From Peromyscus leucopus (taxonomy: Eukaryota > Chordata > Mammalia > Rodentia > Cricetidae), in the NCBI RefSeq assembly GCF_004664715.2, contig NC_051070.1:39582456-39646455 (forward strand): a stretch of DNA of 64,000 nt, written 5' to 3'. The notes under the pieces are model-generated. The model did not search any database. It saw only the letters and a list, made by a program, of their open reading frames with translations, and was not told where the DNA came from. The translations under genes and the position numbers were made by a program. Shown in pieces: positions 1 to 11,319 of this stretch (position 1 is its first letter; each line of letters starts with the position of its first letter).

Positions 1-548
1 TTTCATGACTACCTGTCCTTAAAGTTAATCATCACCTACTATTGCAAATAGAAGGTTTTCTGAGAGTTGAAAAATATATTACCTATGAGTTTAACAATAA
101 GTCATTTGTAGTCAGATTGATATGTGCCCAGAGAGCAGGATGAGAGCAATAGGTTCTTCCACAGGGCCAGTGATCTGCTTACACAGAGTTTCTTGACTCT
201 GATAATTGGTGTTAGATAAAGGTTTCAACTTGTGAGGGTGCTGGACAAAATTACTTTCAGAAATTGATTACTTACTTGCTTGAAATTCATGCTAGGATCT
301 TATCAGTGGACATGTCTTGCCAGGTGGTTTGTTCTTGTAGATCAGAAGGTTCACAGCAGGATTACACTGATGACTTCTTTTCCTCCAGTGGTGTACATAA
401 CATCTTTCAGCTCTATGACAACTACCTATTAAGGATAAAGCTTCCAGGTGAATACGAGCTTGATTTCTCCATGTTCTAATGTTCAACTATGTGCTATCTT
501 AAACAACAAAGCCTTTATTTCTTTTTTCTGTTCTTTCCTGCTTTATTT
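1..548. other. AT-rich DNA, nothing recognised
   Basis: I see no repeat family or gene signal here. A 71-codon plus-strand frame (264-479) has no recognisable domain, and a 64-codon frame runs antisense over it. Both are typical of chance frames. Confidence 0.6.
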
Positions 549-772
549 ATTTTCATTTTATGTGTAGCAGTGTTTTGCCTGCATGTATTTGTGTGTACCA
601 CAGGTATGCACAAGAAAGCCAGAAGAGAGCATTAAATGTCCTTGAATCAGAATTAGAGATGGCTGTAGGGTGCCTTCTGGGTGTTAAAAACCCAAACTGG
701 ATTTTCTGAAGACCAGAAAGTGCTCTTAATAATCTTAGCAGAAGAGCCTTCTCTTCATCCTCCATATCCCTA
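549..772 (-). mobile_element. B2/B3-type tRNA-related SINE, diverged
   Basis: Read on the plus strand this follows the reverse complement of a rodent B3-type SINE: 'tatgtgtagcagtgttttgcctgcatgtat', a 'ccagaagagagcat' block, then 'agtgctcttaat' near the tRNA-like head. The usual 'ccactgagccatctctccagc' end is badly decayed. No clean target-site duplication is visible, so it is old. The family name is approximate. Confidence 0.6.
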
Positions 773-1317
773 AGCAATAGCACTTTACTCTAAAGTTCTG
801 GAGGGTACCTGACTAAGAGCATTGTCAATAATCAAACCAAGTTTTAAAATCTGTAGTTCAACAAATTGAAGTGAATAGATTTTGAATGAATTAAAGCAAT
901 AATCATTCTTTCCCATTTATAAATGATTAAGTCAAAAGCTTTTAATTTAAATTTTATAACTGCAGAATGATGAGATAGTATCTACAATTAAAACACCAGC
1001 ACATTATTAGTAAAGTTTATATTATTTTTTACTTTTTATTGCAATCATTCAATATAATTTGCTATGGAATATTAGCAGATACACAAACAGATAAAAATTT
1101 AGAACAAACAGGAACCTATCTGATAATATATTGGAAGGTAATGTTGAAATTTAGTAATTTCAGGAAGAGTAGAAGTACAGGGAACATAGCTCAACATAAT
1201 AAAAGCGATTCCAGCAAGACCTAGAGTCAACATCATTCTTAATGGAACAAATCTTGAAGCAACCTCATTGAAATTGAGAATGAGCCAGGTTGGCAAGTAT
1301 GCTGAAATTAAGAATAA
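773..1317. other. AT-rich DNA, nothing recognised
   Basis: No recognisable repeat or coding signal. Short frames at 1039-1224 (+) and 1099-1344 (-) overlap each other on opposite strands and carry no known motif. Confidence 0.55.
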
Positions 1318-1783
1318 TACAGTTTTTCTGTCCACTATCTCCACTCCTTTTCAATATAATGCTTCGATTGCTAGCTGGAGCAAAATGGAAAGAGGAGGGA
1401 GTTAAAAGGATACAATCAGAAAAGAAGTCAAACTATCATTATTTGCAGATGGCATGATATTATGCATAAGGTGTTCCAAAAATCCTCCAAGAAAATTTTA
1501 GAAATAGTAAACAACTTGCAGAAATATAGCAGGATATAGAATAAACTTACACAAATCAACAGCTTTTCTATGCACCAACAACAAATAAATATATAAAGAA
1601 ATGATCATGTATACATACCATTTACAACAGCCTTAAAGATATAATATCTTGTAATAAACCTAACAAAGGAGGTGAAGGAGCTTTACTATGAAAACTTTAA
1701 ACATCTGAAGAGACAGACACTAATAAACACTAAAACAGATACTAACAAGTAGAAACATATCTCATTTTTAAGCGTTGATAGAG

Positions 1784-1865
1784 TTGCTAGGCAGGGTGGC
1801 ACATCCTTTTAATCCCAGCACCCAGCACTAAGAAGGCAGAGGCAATTCGGTTCCCAGCTCCGGAA

Positions 1866-1897
<32 letters not shown>

Positions 1898-2033
1898 AGA
1901 AAGCAGAGACAGGAGTATCTCTGTGAGTTCGAGGCCAGCCTGGTCTACATATTGAGTTCCAGGACAGCCAAGGCTACACAGAGAAACCATGTCTTGAAAA
2001 ACTAACAAATCAAACAAACAAACAAACAAAAAG
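1784..2033 (+). mobile_element. B1 SINE (older subfamily) inside L1, itself interrupted
   Basis: The 5' part 'ggcagggtggcacatccttttaatcccagcac' and the 3' part 'gtgagttcgaggccagcctggtctacat' are B1. The diagnostic stretch reads 'ccaggacagccaaggc', the mouse-like older form rather than the form of the younger B1s in this window. The A-rich tail is made of (AAAC) units ending near 2031. An ID tail with its own poly-A is inserted at 1844-1902. No clean B1 target duplication is visible. Confidence 0.85.
1844..1902 (+). mobile_element. 5'-truncated ID element inserted into the B1
   Basis: The string 'ttcggttcccagctccgg' followed by a long A run with G interruptions is the 3' end of a rodent ID SINE. 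It breaks the B1 exactly within 'gcagaggca', and a slightly diverged copy 'gcagagaca' follows the A tail at about 1903-1911, as expected for a target-site duplication. After it the B1 sequence resumes. This gives the order L1, then B1, then ID. Confidence 0.75.
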
Positions 2034-2438
2034 ATGGTTAAGTTAATACTGTCGAAATGACAATTATATCAAAAGATATTTACAGATTCAATGCATTCCA
2101 ATCAAAATCCCTAGCTCATTATTCACAGAAATTGAAAAATTCACTACACTCCAAATCATATGGAATCACCAAAATCACAGATAGCCAAAACAATCCTGAG
2201 CTAAAAGAACAATGCTAGTGCAATTATCATTCCATTTTTAAGATATATCACACAGGAATAGTAATAAAAACTGTATGATATTGGCAAAAAAGCTAACATG
2301 TAGACTGACCAAACAAATTCAAAGATCCAAAGATGAGTACACATAATGGCAGTCATTTAATATTTGTCAAAGATGCCAAAAAGATGAGAGTTTAAAGAAT
2401 ATCTCTGAACCCCAAAAAATTACTGGAAACAAACAAAC

Positions 2439-2500
2439 TAGTAAATAAATAAACAAATGAATGAATGAATAAATAGATGAAGGAAGGAAGGGAGGATAGA
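2439..2500. repeat. Simple repeats (AAAT/AATG/GGAA)
   Basis: Short runs of 'aaat', 'aatg' and 'ggaa' tetranucleotides just downstream of the L1 fragment. Low-complexity sequence with no other signal. Confidence 0.75.
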
Positions 2501-2771
2501 AATATACCAAACGAAAGCTACTGTTTTTCAGCACAATTTAGAAGATAGAAATATATTTTTTAAAATTGTTCAGAATATAGAGATATCTCACAACCATAAT
2601 ATTTCATGAGAAGAGCCAATTCAAAACTGTTCATTAATTTTATACAAAATTTAAAAGCAAGCTAAAAAGCTTGATAATATATTATCCAGTAGAGATTCTT
2701 GGCTCTGAGAATGCAAAATGAGTTAAATACAAACAATGAAGAGCCAATGCTGTTTTTTAAGATATTGAATT

Positions 2772-2801
2772 CACATGTGCGCATGTGCACACGCGCACGC
2801 G

Positions 2802-2832
<31 letters not shown>

Positions 2833-2833
2833 G
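2772..2833. repeat. Alternating purine-pyrimidine tract, CA/CG rich
   Basis: Sixty-two bases alternate pyrimidine-purine without a break: a CA/TG part, a core of nearly pure CG/GC, then (CA)n. Such tracts are the best-known Z-DNA formers and are unstable microsatellites. Whether it does anything here is unknown. Confidence 0.9.
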
Positions 2834-4155
2834 GAATTTAAAAACTTTAAAGGAAAAACATCTTTATATAAATAAATGATAATAGAACATATTTTGTTTA
2901 AAGTTTAACACACATTTGTTAGATGGAGTTTCAAAAAACCATGGGCTTCTAGCACAGTGAACGTTTCACTGTAGAATAATGGTCTTTTGAATTAGATGTG
3001 AAACTCAGTAGAAGGGTGATTGTGTAAAATGTGTGATGGACTTCATTCAATTGCAGATCTACCCAAAACAAAACAATCTAATAAATGGCTTGCTGTTCTA
3101 TTTAATTGAATAAGAAATAATACAGTGAATGTGCTATTCTATTTTTGATACATGCATTTTAGTTAATATATAATTCATAAATTTTATATTTGTTTTCACT
3201 TACTAGGCATTATGATATGTATTACTTCAGCCATGTACATGTAGATTTTATTTTTTCGAAGTCCAATTGCCTTTTTATGTAATTTTTATATGATTGTAGT
3301 CACTTTAAGTTGGAAACAATTTAATCTTAATGTTATTTTTAAAATAATAAAAATATTCCAGAGTCAGTAACACATTTCAAAAATGAGATTATAAGAATGA
3401 AAAATAATGCATTAAAATTGTGTGCTTTTTAATAATTCATAATTTCTTAAACATTCACATCGATCACATCAGTTTAAAGAGCAGTCTGAACCTACAGCTC
3501 TACTAGAAACATGCTTATTTGTTTAGACAGATGGGCATGCCCTGAGGATCATTTTCTAGCTTAAATGCAAAATTGGCTTTATGCTTTTAAGAAACAGATG
3601 ATGGGAAAAGAATGGTCCACTCAACAGCTTGTTTCTGTTGTTCAACAATGGAGAATCAATGGAACGTGTCATTTGGCAGTCCTCACTCTTCAAAATGAAT
3701 TAAGTTTTAAGAACACATTGTTCATAAACATTATTCAATGCAAATAAAATGATTTTATCATTAATGAAAAAAACCTAAATTTTAAGACTTAAAATATGTC
3801 TTTCAAGAGAAAAAATTACAAAAACAGCATCATCTATACCTAAGTAGTAATAATAAATTTTTAAATCTAATATAACTTAAATAATTTTTCTCAACAATAG
3901 TAAATTATCTTATGTTAAGAAGAATTTCTGATTGTCCATCATTGTAGTGGAAAAATTTTTGTCAAATCTCACTTTCATCTTTGAATGAACTTTAAGATTA
4001 AGAAAAGGGATATATTTTCTCTTCCAATAACATTGAAATTTAAAAGAGATCTCTTTAATGGACTCACTCTAAAAAGAATATCTGCAAATTTTTCATATGT
4101 CTGTTTGTTAGTGCATCAGAGAGAAAAGAAAAACTCATGTTATCATAAGTATGTT
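2834..4155. other. AT-rich DNA, nothing recognised
   Basis: About 1.3 kb with no recognisable repeat. Two 60-codon plus-strand frames (3565-3747, 3985-4167) have no recognisable motif. Confidence 0.55.
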
Positions 4156-4839
4156 AAAAAATGTTAGGTTGACATACCCCCCACAATAGACTGCTGGCAA
4201 TGGTCGAGAGACAGCCCAAACTGACCTACTCTGGTGATGGGATAGCCAAACACCCTGATAGTCGTGCCAGAAACCCTATCCAAAGACTGAGGAATCTGGA
4301 TGCAGAGATCCATGGCTAGACCCCAGGTGGAACTCCGGCAGTCTAATTAGTGAGAAAGGACGGTTTATATGAGCCAGAATTGTTGAAACCAAGGTTGGAT
4401 AAAGCACAGGGACAAATAGCCAAACAAGTGGAAACACATGAACTATGAATCAAAGGCTGAGGGGCCCCCAACTGGATCAGGCCCTCTGAATAGGTGAGAC
4501 AGTTGATTGGCTTGATCTGTTTGGCAGGCATCTAGGCAGTGGTACCGGGTCCTGTGCTCATTGCATGAGTTGGCTGTTTGAAACCTGGGGCTTATGCAAG
4601 GACGCTTGGCTCAGCCTGGGAGGAGGGGACTGGACCTGTCTGGACTGAGTCTACCAGGTTGATCTCAGTCTTTGGGGGAGGCTTTGCCCTGGAGGAGGTG
4701 GGAAGGGGGGGTGGGCTGGGGGAAAGGGGAGGTGGGCAGGAGCGGGGAGAACAAGGGAATCCGTGGCTTATATGTAGAACTGAATGTTATTGTAAAATAA
4801 AATAAAAGGAAAAAAATGGAAAAAAAAATGCTAGGTTGA
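4156..4839 (+). mobile_element. 5'-truncated L1, 3' UTR only, with TSD
   Basis: The body (4173-4822) is a cricetid-type L1 3' UTR, recognised because its reverse complement recurs at 38.1-38.8 kb joined to ORF2. It contains a G-rich polypurine stretch at 4670-4755 and ends in an A-rich tail. It is flanked by 17-bp copies 'aaaaaatgttaggttga' (4156-4172) and 'aaaaaatgctaggttga' (4823-4839), one mismatch apart, which mark target-primed insertion. The 75-codon frame at 4578-4805 lies inside this UTR and is not a gene. Confidence 0.9.
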
Positions 4840-5059
4840 ATTCTAGCACTGTGAACTCAGGCTTTCTAATGAGTCATTTAACAACATAGAATAATGGGCT
4901 CAACTCTGAGAAATTACACTAAAATCACCAGTGGAAATGAAAAGAAAAACTCTGTGAAAAACACAAAAAGGGTCCACTAGAAAAGCAAATCCTTACTATA
5001 GATGGATGAACATGAACCTTTTAAAGTATATTGCATAACTAGTGGTCAGTTACTTAAAT

Positions 5060-5398
5060 TCCCCTATATTCTTACATAATGTTTTCATTTCCTTTTATCT
5101 TTTCAATTATTCTTCTCTCATACAAATACATCCTGAATGAACCTCTTCCCTCTTCCTCTCCTCTCAGTTCCCTCCCTCATTTCTCCTTTCCCCAAAATCC
5201 ATTGCAGCTCCATTACCCTCCAGAAAAGGACAGTCCTCCCAGAGATAGCATCGGAACATAGAAGGACAAAACTCAGTAAGACGTGCCACAACCCTCAGAT
5301 AGAGCTTGGACAAGGCAGCCTAGTAGGAAGAAAAGGGTCCCACAAGCAAGGGAAAGAGTCAGAGACACCTCCACTCAACCTATCCCTTATTGTGGAAG
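5060..5398 (-). mobile_element. L1 (Lx-type) 3' UTR fragment
   Basis: The reverse complement of this stretch matches the L1 3' UTR seen in sense orientation at 35.5-35.8 kb: the block giving 'gactctttgcct'-like text, 'gccttgtccaagc', then a G-rich purine stretch and the AATAA-rich end. On the plus strand the end appears as the C/T-rich run at 5145-5220. The overlapping 60- and 89-codon frames are products of this stop-poor pyrimidine run. Confidence 0.7.
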
Positions 5399-7119
5399 TT
5401 ATTTAATGACTGCTTGACCATCCCCCTTTTGTCCTTGTTCTAATGTCAATTTTTAAAAAACATCCCCTGAATTCTTTTATCATTATAATCATGCTACTAT
5501 TTTAACAGTATTTTCACCTTTCCATGCAGTTCAATATGATGAGAAATACACCAAATTTTAAATTAAAATTTTTTCTGCATCTTAATATGAGAATATGCTT
5601 GACGTTGATGAAGATCGGGTATTCAAATTGATTGCAATTCAATCAAATTAAATTATTTTTCAGATAGCACACAGTTATTTTTCATCATCATCATTCTACC
5701 ATTATCTTGGTTAGCTTTTATTTCTGAAAATTAATTAAAAGAATACAGAAGGAATTGAACTAAGGGTTATGAGCTAAGGCAGGACATGTTTTACTTTTTG
5801 AAGTTTCCTAAATCAGCTAAAATTTATGTATGTCTGAATCATGATTTTAGGGAAATTCTTCCCTATACTCTCCTTTTTCTTAGAATTTCTTACAACTTAT
5901 TTTATACATTTCACATTCCATAGCTATATATCAGTCATTTTTAGCACAGAACTATAGTGCATTATCACTCCTGACAAGAGCACTTCTTCAGCACAGGTGA
6001 GTTTCGCACACAGTGTCATTATCTAAACTATCACTGTCGTTGGTGATAGCTCTTAGAAGTTTGTCATTGTTGTTGCTTTTTCCTTTTCCTTTCTTCAAAA
6101 AGTGAAAGAGTGCTAAACTGACTTCTTAAGGGAAAGTAAACAGGGAGATGTCCCATGAAGACAATCAGGAATGTGGCATCAAGACGAGACTATTACAGCT
6201 CTCTGATTAGACTTATCCAAGATAACCGGATAGTCCACAGCTCAAACAGAAAGTAACACATCGTGTCTCACATTCCATTTTATCAGCATCAGTCATGTCT
6301 GTGAGCCAAAAGAATCAGCTCTTTTATTGGACCCTAATGACACCTAGCAGTTCTCACTGTCCTTTCTATTATAAAGAATAGAGTGTAAAAATGACCCAGA
6401 ACAATATGAAGCTCCTGAGTTCAATCTAGTTCACTCCTTAATTTTATAGCCCATGAACACAATATTTTTAATAGGTTAAAAGGATTAAAAAAACTCAACA
6501 AACAAAAGAACTATCCAAATAAAAATATAAGTGTCTCACTTAATAAAATGCACAATAAACTCTAGGTGGTCTGTAAAGTTCACTTTTCTGACCTTACAGC
6601 AAGAGGAGAAAAATGTTTTGCTTGGTTTTTAAAGTACATTTTTCATTCATAGTCCTCTTAAAAGTAAATTAAGACTGTATTTTTATTTAGAATGCTATAG
6701 CATTACCAAAAATATCGAAGATGTAAATGGCGTCCCTGTGTCCTTCTTATCACATAAAGTATCTCCCTATTTGCTAGCATTCATACCAAAGTAATACAAT
6801 AATTACAGTCAATGAGCGTACATAATCAACAAAGGCTCAGAGTTTAGAGTTCATTCATGCTGTTATTAATTGAAAGACCTGATTCAGGTTATTATTATAT
6901 CTATCTCTCCTTGTGGTATGAAGTAATATTTTTATAACCCTAAGACTTTTCTGTGGTCTAAAATTCTGTGATCCTCCAACCAGAGAAAATTACTGATTTA
7001 TTTTATTGTTTGTATAGCTTTCTTTGTACTTTATTGACAGTATATAAATTTTCAAGATTTGTGTTTCTTAACTCATCTACACACATCTGAGTTGTCTTTC
7101 AGTGTTTAATATATGACTT
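5399..7119. other. AT-rich DNA, nothing recognised
   Basis: About 1.7 kb of AT-rich sequence without a repeat I can name, a long frame or a clear structural RNA. Confidence 0.55.
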
Positions 7120-7290
7120 ACTTTTACCACTGTAATAATATTCCCGTGCCTAGATTTACCATGTTTTATTTATTCATTGCAGGACAGTTGATTGCTTCCA
7201 GATTTTGGCAATTATGAATAAAGCTGCAGTAAACATCTGCTTAAGACTTTATGTAGATATAAATTCTATTCATTTGGCAAAAGATAGAAA
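7120..7290 (-). mobile_element. Old L1 ORF2 3' fragment
   Basis: 'cttccagattttggcaattatgaataaagctgc' with the preceding 'ccactgtaataatattcc' is the familiar antisense view of the C-terminal part of L1 ORF2. It is short and diverged, with no flanking duplication visible. Confidence 0.75.
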
Positions 7291-7973
7291 GGAAAAAGAT
7301 AGACACTATGATAAAACTATGCTTAATTTGATAACAAAAATATCTTAACTACTTCCTCACTACACCCCTTGTTTTAAATTTGATGCTTATTTATTGATTT
7401 AGAAGAAAAATATTCCATGAAGTGTTTTTTTATTTTCTATTGAAAACATACTGTCTTAAGAAAATTAGGAGAACTGAGTTATTTGTATTTTTCTATCATT
7501 TATATATTTTGAATGGTCTCATCCTAGCCACTTTTAAGTTCCTATAAGAAAAGTATAATCAAATGTACCCTAAAAGAAAAAAAGATACTTTCATTAGTAT
7601 TCAAATTATCTTTTAATTTTAACATAAAAGACAAAGAAATTTTCTTCTTTAAAATGACACTGACTTTCAATGTTTTTCTTGATTCCCTTGAGATATTAGT
7701 ATCATAGGTTTGTCACAGTCTAAAAGCTGAGCTATCGGCTCTTCTCCATAAACTATTCCGTCTGGAAAGACTCCTAATCAACTTTATGTGAAGCTATAGG
7801 AAAAAGGACATATGACCTAATTATTATAGCTGTTAAGTGTTGCTTTGAAAATCAGTTTGACCAGACTACTGAATTTATTCCTCAAAACTTTCCTACATGT
7901 TCAAGAAACTGAAGTCACACATAGTCAGATGGGATTACCCTTTCATATAGCTTCTTTAGCCTGTATTTCTAGT
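7291..7973. other. AT-rich DNA, nothing recognised
   Basis: No repeat, gene or RNA signal seen. Confidence 0.55.
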
Positions 7974-8172
7974 AAAAAGAACTGTGAGACAGCCGGGCGG
8001 TGGTGGCGCACGCCTTTAATCCCAGCACTCGGGAGGCAGAGGCAGGCGGATCTCTGTGAGTTCGAGGCCAGCCTGGGCTACCAAGTGAGTTCCAGGAAAA
8101 GGCGCAAAGCTACACAGAGAAACCCTGTCTCGAAAAACAAACAAACAAACAAAAAAAAAGAACTGTGAGACA
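7974..8172 (+). mobile_element. Young B1 SINE with perfect 18-bp TSD
   Basis: The element itself (7992-8154) starts 'gccgggcggtggtggcgcac', is near consensus throughout, carries the 'ccaggaaaaggcgcaaagc' variant, and ends in (AAAC)n and an A run. The flanks 7974-7991 and 8155-8172 are identical ('aaaaagaactgtgagaca'), so the insertion is recent. The 107-codon frame at 7845-8168 is a chance fusion through the B1. Confidence 0.97.
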
Positions 8173-8751
8173 GATTCATGAGCAAATTGTTAATGATGTA
8201 ATAATGATGTAGGCTTAGAAACAATGCATGTGAAGGGTTAAGTATATTGATGGAGCAGAAGAAACATATTGAACTTTGTGATTCTGAGCATCAGAAATCA
8301 CTCGATGTATTTCCGAGATTAGTTGCTGGAGTGGAGGTGATCCCTGGGAGTTGCTGAGAAGACATGAAGACTAATTCATTGGTTACCCAGTTTAGCTGGA
8401 TAGGGGCTATAATCTGATCCCCATAAATGTAAAAAACACATGGGAAAACATAACTGAGAATCATTAGCAGCCCACAGTCTGTGGATAGATATGAGTCAAG
8501 TTGATAAAGTCGAGAGTCATGCCATAGCTTACACTACTCCAGACCTTCATCTGCTGAATACTGTTGCTTTACACAGTGATCTTATCCTACCTGGAAATCT
8601 TAAAATATGGTATTTTTGTTGTTGTTTTTCCTGAGGTATCATAAGGGAGGAGATTTATTACAGAACTATAGCACTAGTTAGAGGCTGCATCTGTTGCGCA
8701 CTATTTTCTTCTGATCTCCATTGTGTTATACATGCCGTGTGGGCCCAGAGC
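8173..8751. other. Unrecognised sequence
   Basis: No named repeat. It lies just left of the inverted repeat described next and could belong to the same older element. Confidence 0.5.
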
Positions 8752-8893
8752 CTCTGCAAACTTAAAGTGCTTACGTAGTGGGATGTTATAGACTCTTGTT
8801 ACTGAGGGGTTCAAACTAGCATTCAATGTGGATGATTGTGATAGTGAGGAAACTGGTCCACAATGGTAAAAATCCTTCAATTATTTCCAAATG
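8752..8893 (+). repeat. Left arm of an inverted repeat
   Basis: This stretch reappears reverse-complemented at 9188-9343. In the central 92 bases (8774-8865) I count about 11 differences, so roughly 88% identity by eye. Similarity fades toward both ends. The arms contain 'attcaatgtggatgattgtg'. The spacer is about 290 bp and includes a (CA)n run. It may be two copies of an old dispersed repeat, or the ends of one element. I cannot name the family. Confidence 0.85.
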
Positions 8894-9110
8894 AGAGTGG
8901 TATTCTGGGATGCTTGTCCTTGATGAGATTCCTGGTATACACATGAAGGAAAATCTCTAGGAGACAAGGTAAATTTGAATGAGTCCCCATTTCTTTTCCA
9001 GAGAGACTTATAAGAATCTAGTTATATTTAGAAAATAATAGAGATTCTCAAAAGGTTACTACAATGTGTTTTGTATCATTAACATGCATAAAAATAACAT
9101 ATAGCAGTAA

Positions 9111-9132
9111 CACACACACACACACACACACA
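9111..9132. repeat. (CA)n microsatellite
   Basis: Eleven CA units, within the spacer of the inverted repeat. Confidence 0.95.
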
Positions 9133-9187
9133 AAACCCATGGAATAGAGAAAGAGCAAATGTTGTTTCTTTCCCAAAAAAACTTCCT

Positions 9188-9343
9188 AATTTGGAAATGC
9201 ATGAAAGATTATGACCATTGTGGACAAGTTTCCTAAGTATCACAATCATCCACATTGAATTCTGGTTTGAACCTCTCAGTAGTAAGAGTCTATATCATCC
9301 CACCAGGTAAGTACTGTAAATTTGCAAAGGCAAATTTGCAGAG
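9188..9343 (-). repeat. Right arm of an inverted repeat
   Basis: Reverse complement of 8752-8893, see that entry. It contains an internal near-repeat 'aaatttgcaaaggcaaatttgc', which makes this arm slightly longer than the left one. Confidence 0.85.
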
Positions 9344-9436
9344 ACCTAACTTTGTCTTCTCTAGAGGATAAAGTAGATTTATAGTGGCAGATAGATTCTT
9401 TATTGTTAAAAGTATAGATTATGGAGCACATACAAG

Positions 9437-9615
9437 ATTGCTCAGCAAAATCTACATGATTGGTCAGCAGACAACCTCAATTTGATCTTCAGGATCTACA
9501 TGGTGGAAGGATAGAATTGATTCATTTGAATTGTCCTTAAAACCTCCATATGTGCCACACACAGATACACACACACACACACATACACACACAAATAAAT
9601 GTAATAAAATTTGAA
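9437..9615 (+). mobile_element. B2/B3-class tRNA-related SINE
   Basis: The order 'ttgctcagca...', 'gatcttcaggatctacatggtggaagg', 'gaattgtcc', 'acctccatatgtgcc', a (CA)n run and 'aaataaatgtaataaaa' is the layout of a rodent tRNA-related SINE whose middle gives 'cccacatggtggaagg'. The A and B box region is decayed. The same family appears reversed at 25.8-26.0 kb. Confidence 0.7.
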
Positions 9616-11319
9616 TAAAATCCTTATATAATTAACCCTAAGAACTCTGTAAAACAAATAGAACAAGAAAAAAATTAAATCAAAACTTAAATTTATTCAG
9701 AAATATATGACAATCCATGGAAATTCAGTAAGAGTATAGAAGACTTAAAATGTTATCAACATTAACATAGCACAATGGAGCCCAAACTAGTAATATATAT
9801 TTTTCAATTGTGCCTGGAGTGTTCTACAATGATGGGAGATCCTCTGAGCACATCACAAGTTTCAGTGCACGTCAGAGGAGTCACATAAGCACTCTTGGAG
9901 AATCTGTCTGTTGTTTTTATGACAGTTATGTCCTTTCAGCCTCTCTTCCTTCTGTCCTCACACTTGGGAAGTCAACAGTGGTAAACACACAGAAAGAAGA
10001 CAAAGCAGTCAATGTGAAAGGAAAAGAAATCATGGTAAGAAAAACGAGCCTGCTGTTGGGTATATACTGGTAATTTCAACATCTGTGGCAACTGAAGTGG
10101 AAGATGGTGTAAGGTGTATCCGGGATAGAGTGACATCAAAGATAGCTGAAAAAGCTAGAAAGACCAGCCCCCTAAAATCTGAAAACAAGAGATTGAGGAT
10201 AGAGTTCAGTAGTAGAAAGTGGAGGTCCTTGATTCAATCTCCAGTAAATTTTCCCCAATTTTATAGGAAAAATGTAAGACTAATTAGTTACTATACCATT
10301 TTGTCATAGGTAACTTAAGTCAAAACAGTGGTCATTTCTGAACATTTACTCTCAGGGGTATTTTGTGTCAATTAAGACAAACAAAGATAAACTGTGTTTG
10401 CCCAGCACAGGCAGTAAATCTTTCTGCACCATGTTTTGTCCTTATTATGTTAATCCTAATTATATGTGTATGTATGTATATATGTATGAAATCACTGAAA
10501 TAATTTTTCTTTTAATTTCTTGATGAAAAAGTTGTTAAAATTATGTTTTATTCTAATGCAAATTGCAAAAAATAGATAGTTTGTTTTATGCATTATTCCA
10601 GACTGACTGAGTGCATCATAAATCATAATTTAATCAGTTACTTCCAATACATCTTTGAAGGAAGTGGAATACAAAGTCTGTAATGTTGCAAGTACCAATT
10701 ATTGAGAACTATGTATTGAAATAATCACTGGAACACTATCAAAATTGCATTTCAGCATATCTCTGGTACAAAATGCACTTTACAGGGTGTGAGCATTAAG
10801 GAGCTAAGAAAACCTAATGCAGTGCATTGTTGAAACTGTTGAATAAAGGAAACAACATATGCTGGAACTTATAAATATGTATTTATCTCAATCCCTAACA
10901 GGGCAAATGAATCATGCATAATAAATGAAAATATTTTAAAGCAAAAATGCATTCATAAACTTGGCTAATTATGAGTATTAAGAAAGATAACACTTGTTTT
11001 TAGTTTAGCAAAGTGCTCTATAATGTTTTATAAAAATTTTAGACTATGTAAATTCATGTGCTTGGATTAAAAAATTAAGTTCATGTGTATTACAAATCAA
11101 TCAGACTTATAAATGATTGCCAACTACTAGCGCATAGGAAAATGTTACTGATAGACTTGAACATTAATATGAACATCAACTTTCTGATGCTAGTAGCAGA
11201 ATTTCAGTTTGTTATGAAAGGCTTTAACAAAGACAAGCATTTTAATAGTCAAATTTCAATGTACGCTAAAGAATAATATTTTACAATGATTATAATTTTT
11301 AAAAATTATAATGACATAT
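9616..11319. other. AT-rich DNA with one possible ID remnant
   Basis: No gene is evident. At 10194-10252 the text 'gaggatagagttcagtagtag' through 'ccttgattcaatctccagta' resembles an old ID-type tRNA-Ala-derived head. Frames at 9810-10073 (87 codons), 10085-10309 (74) and 11085-11276 (63) have no recognisable motif and I do not call them genes. Confidence 0.5.

Larger units (their letters stand above)
1318..2435 (+). mobile_element. L1 ORF2 fragment (reverse transcriptase region), interrupted
   Basis: The sequence follows rodent L1 ORF2 from the 'tctccactccttttcaatata' block through the catalytic region and on to the 'attcaatgcattccaatcaaaatccc' block. The palm-domain FADD motif appears near 1440-1460 as FADG ('tttgcagatggc'), so a catalytic aspartate is lost. 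Many stops and frame breaks follow. The copy lacks ORF1, the 5' end and the 3' UTR and is a dead fragment. A B1 SINE at 1784-2033 splits it into 1318-1783 and 2034-2435. Confidence 0.85.

Noticed and set aside
10085..10309. A 74-codon frame with a plausible basic composition
   Set aside because: It overlaps a likely ID remnant, has no recognisable domain, and no splice or promoter context supports it.
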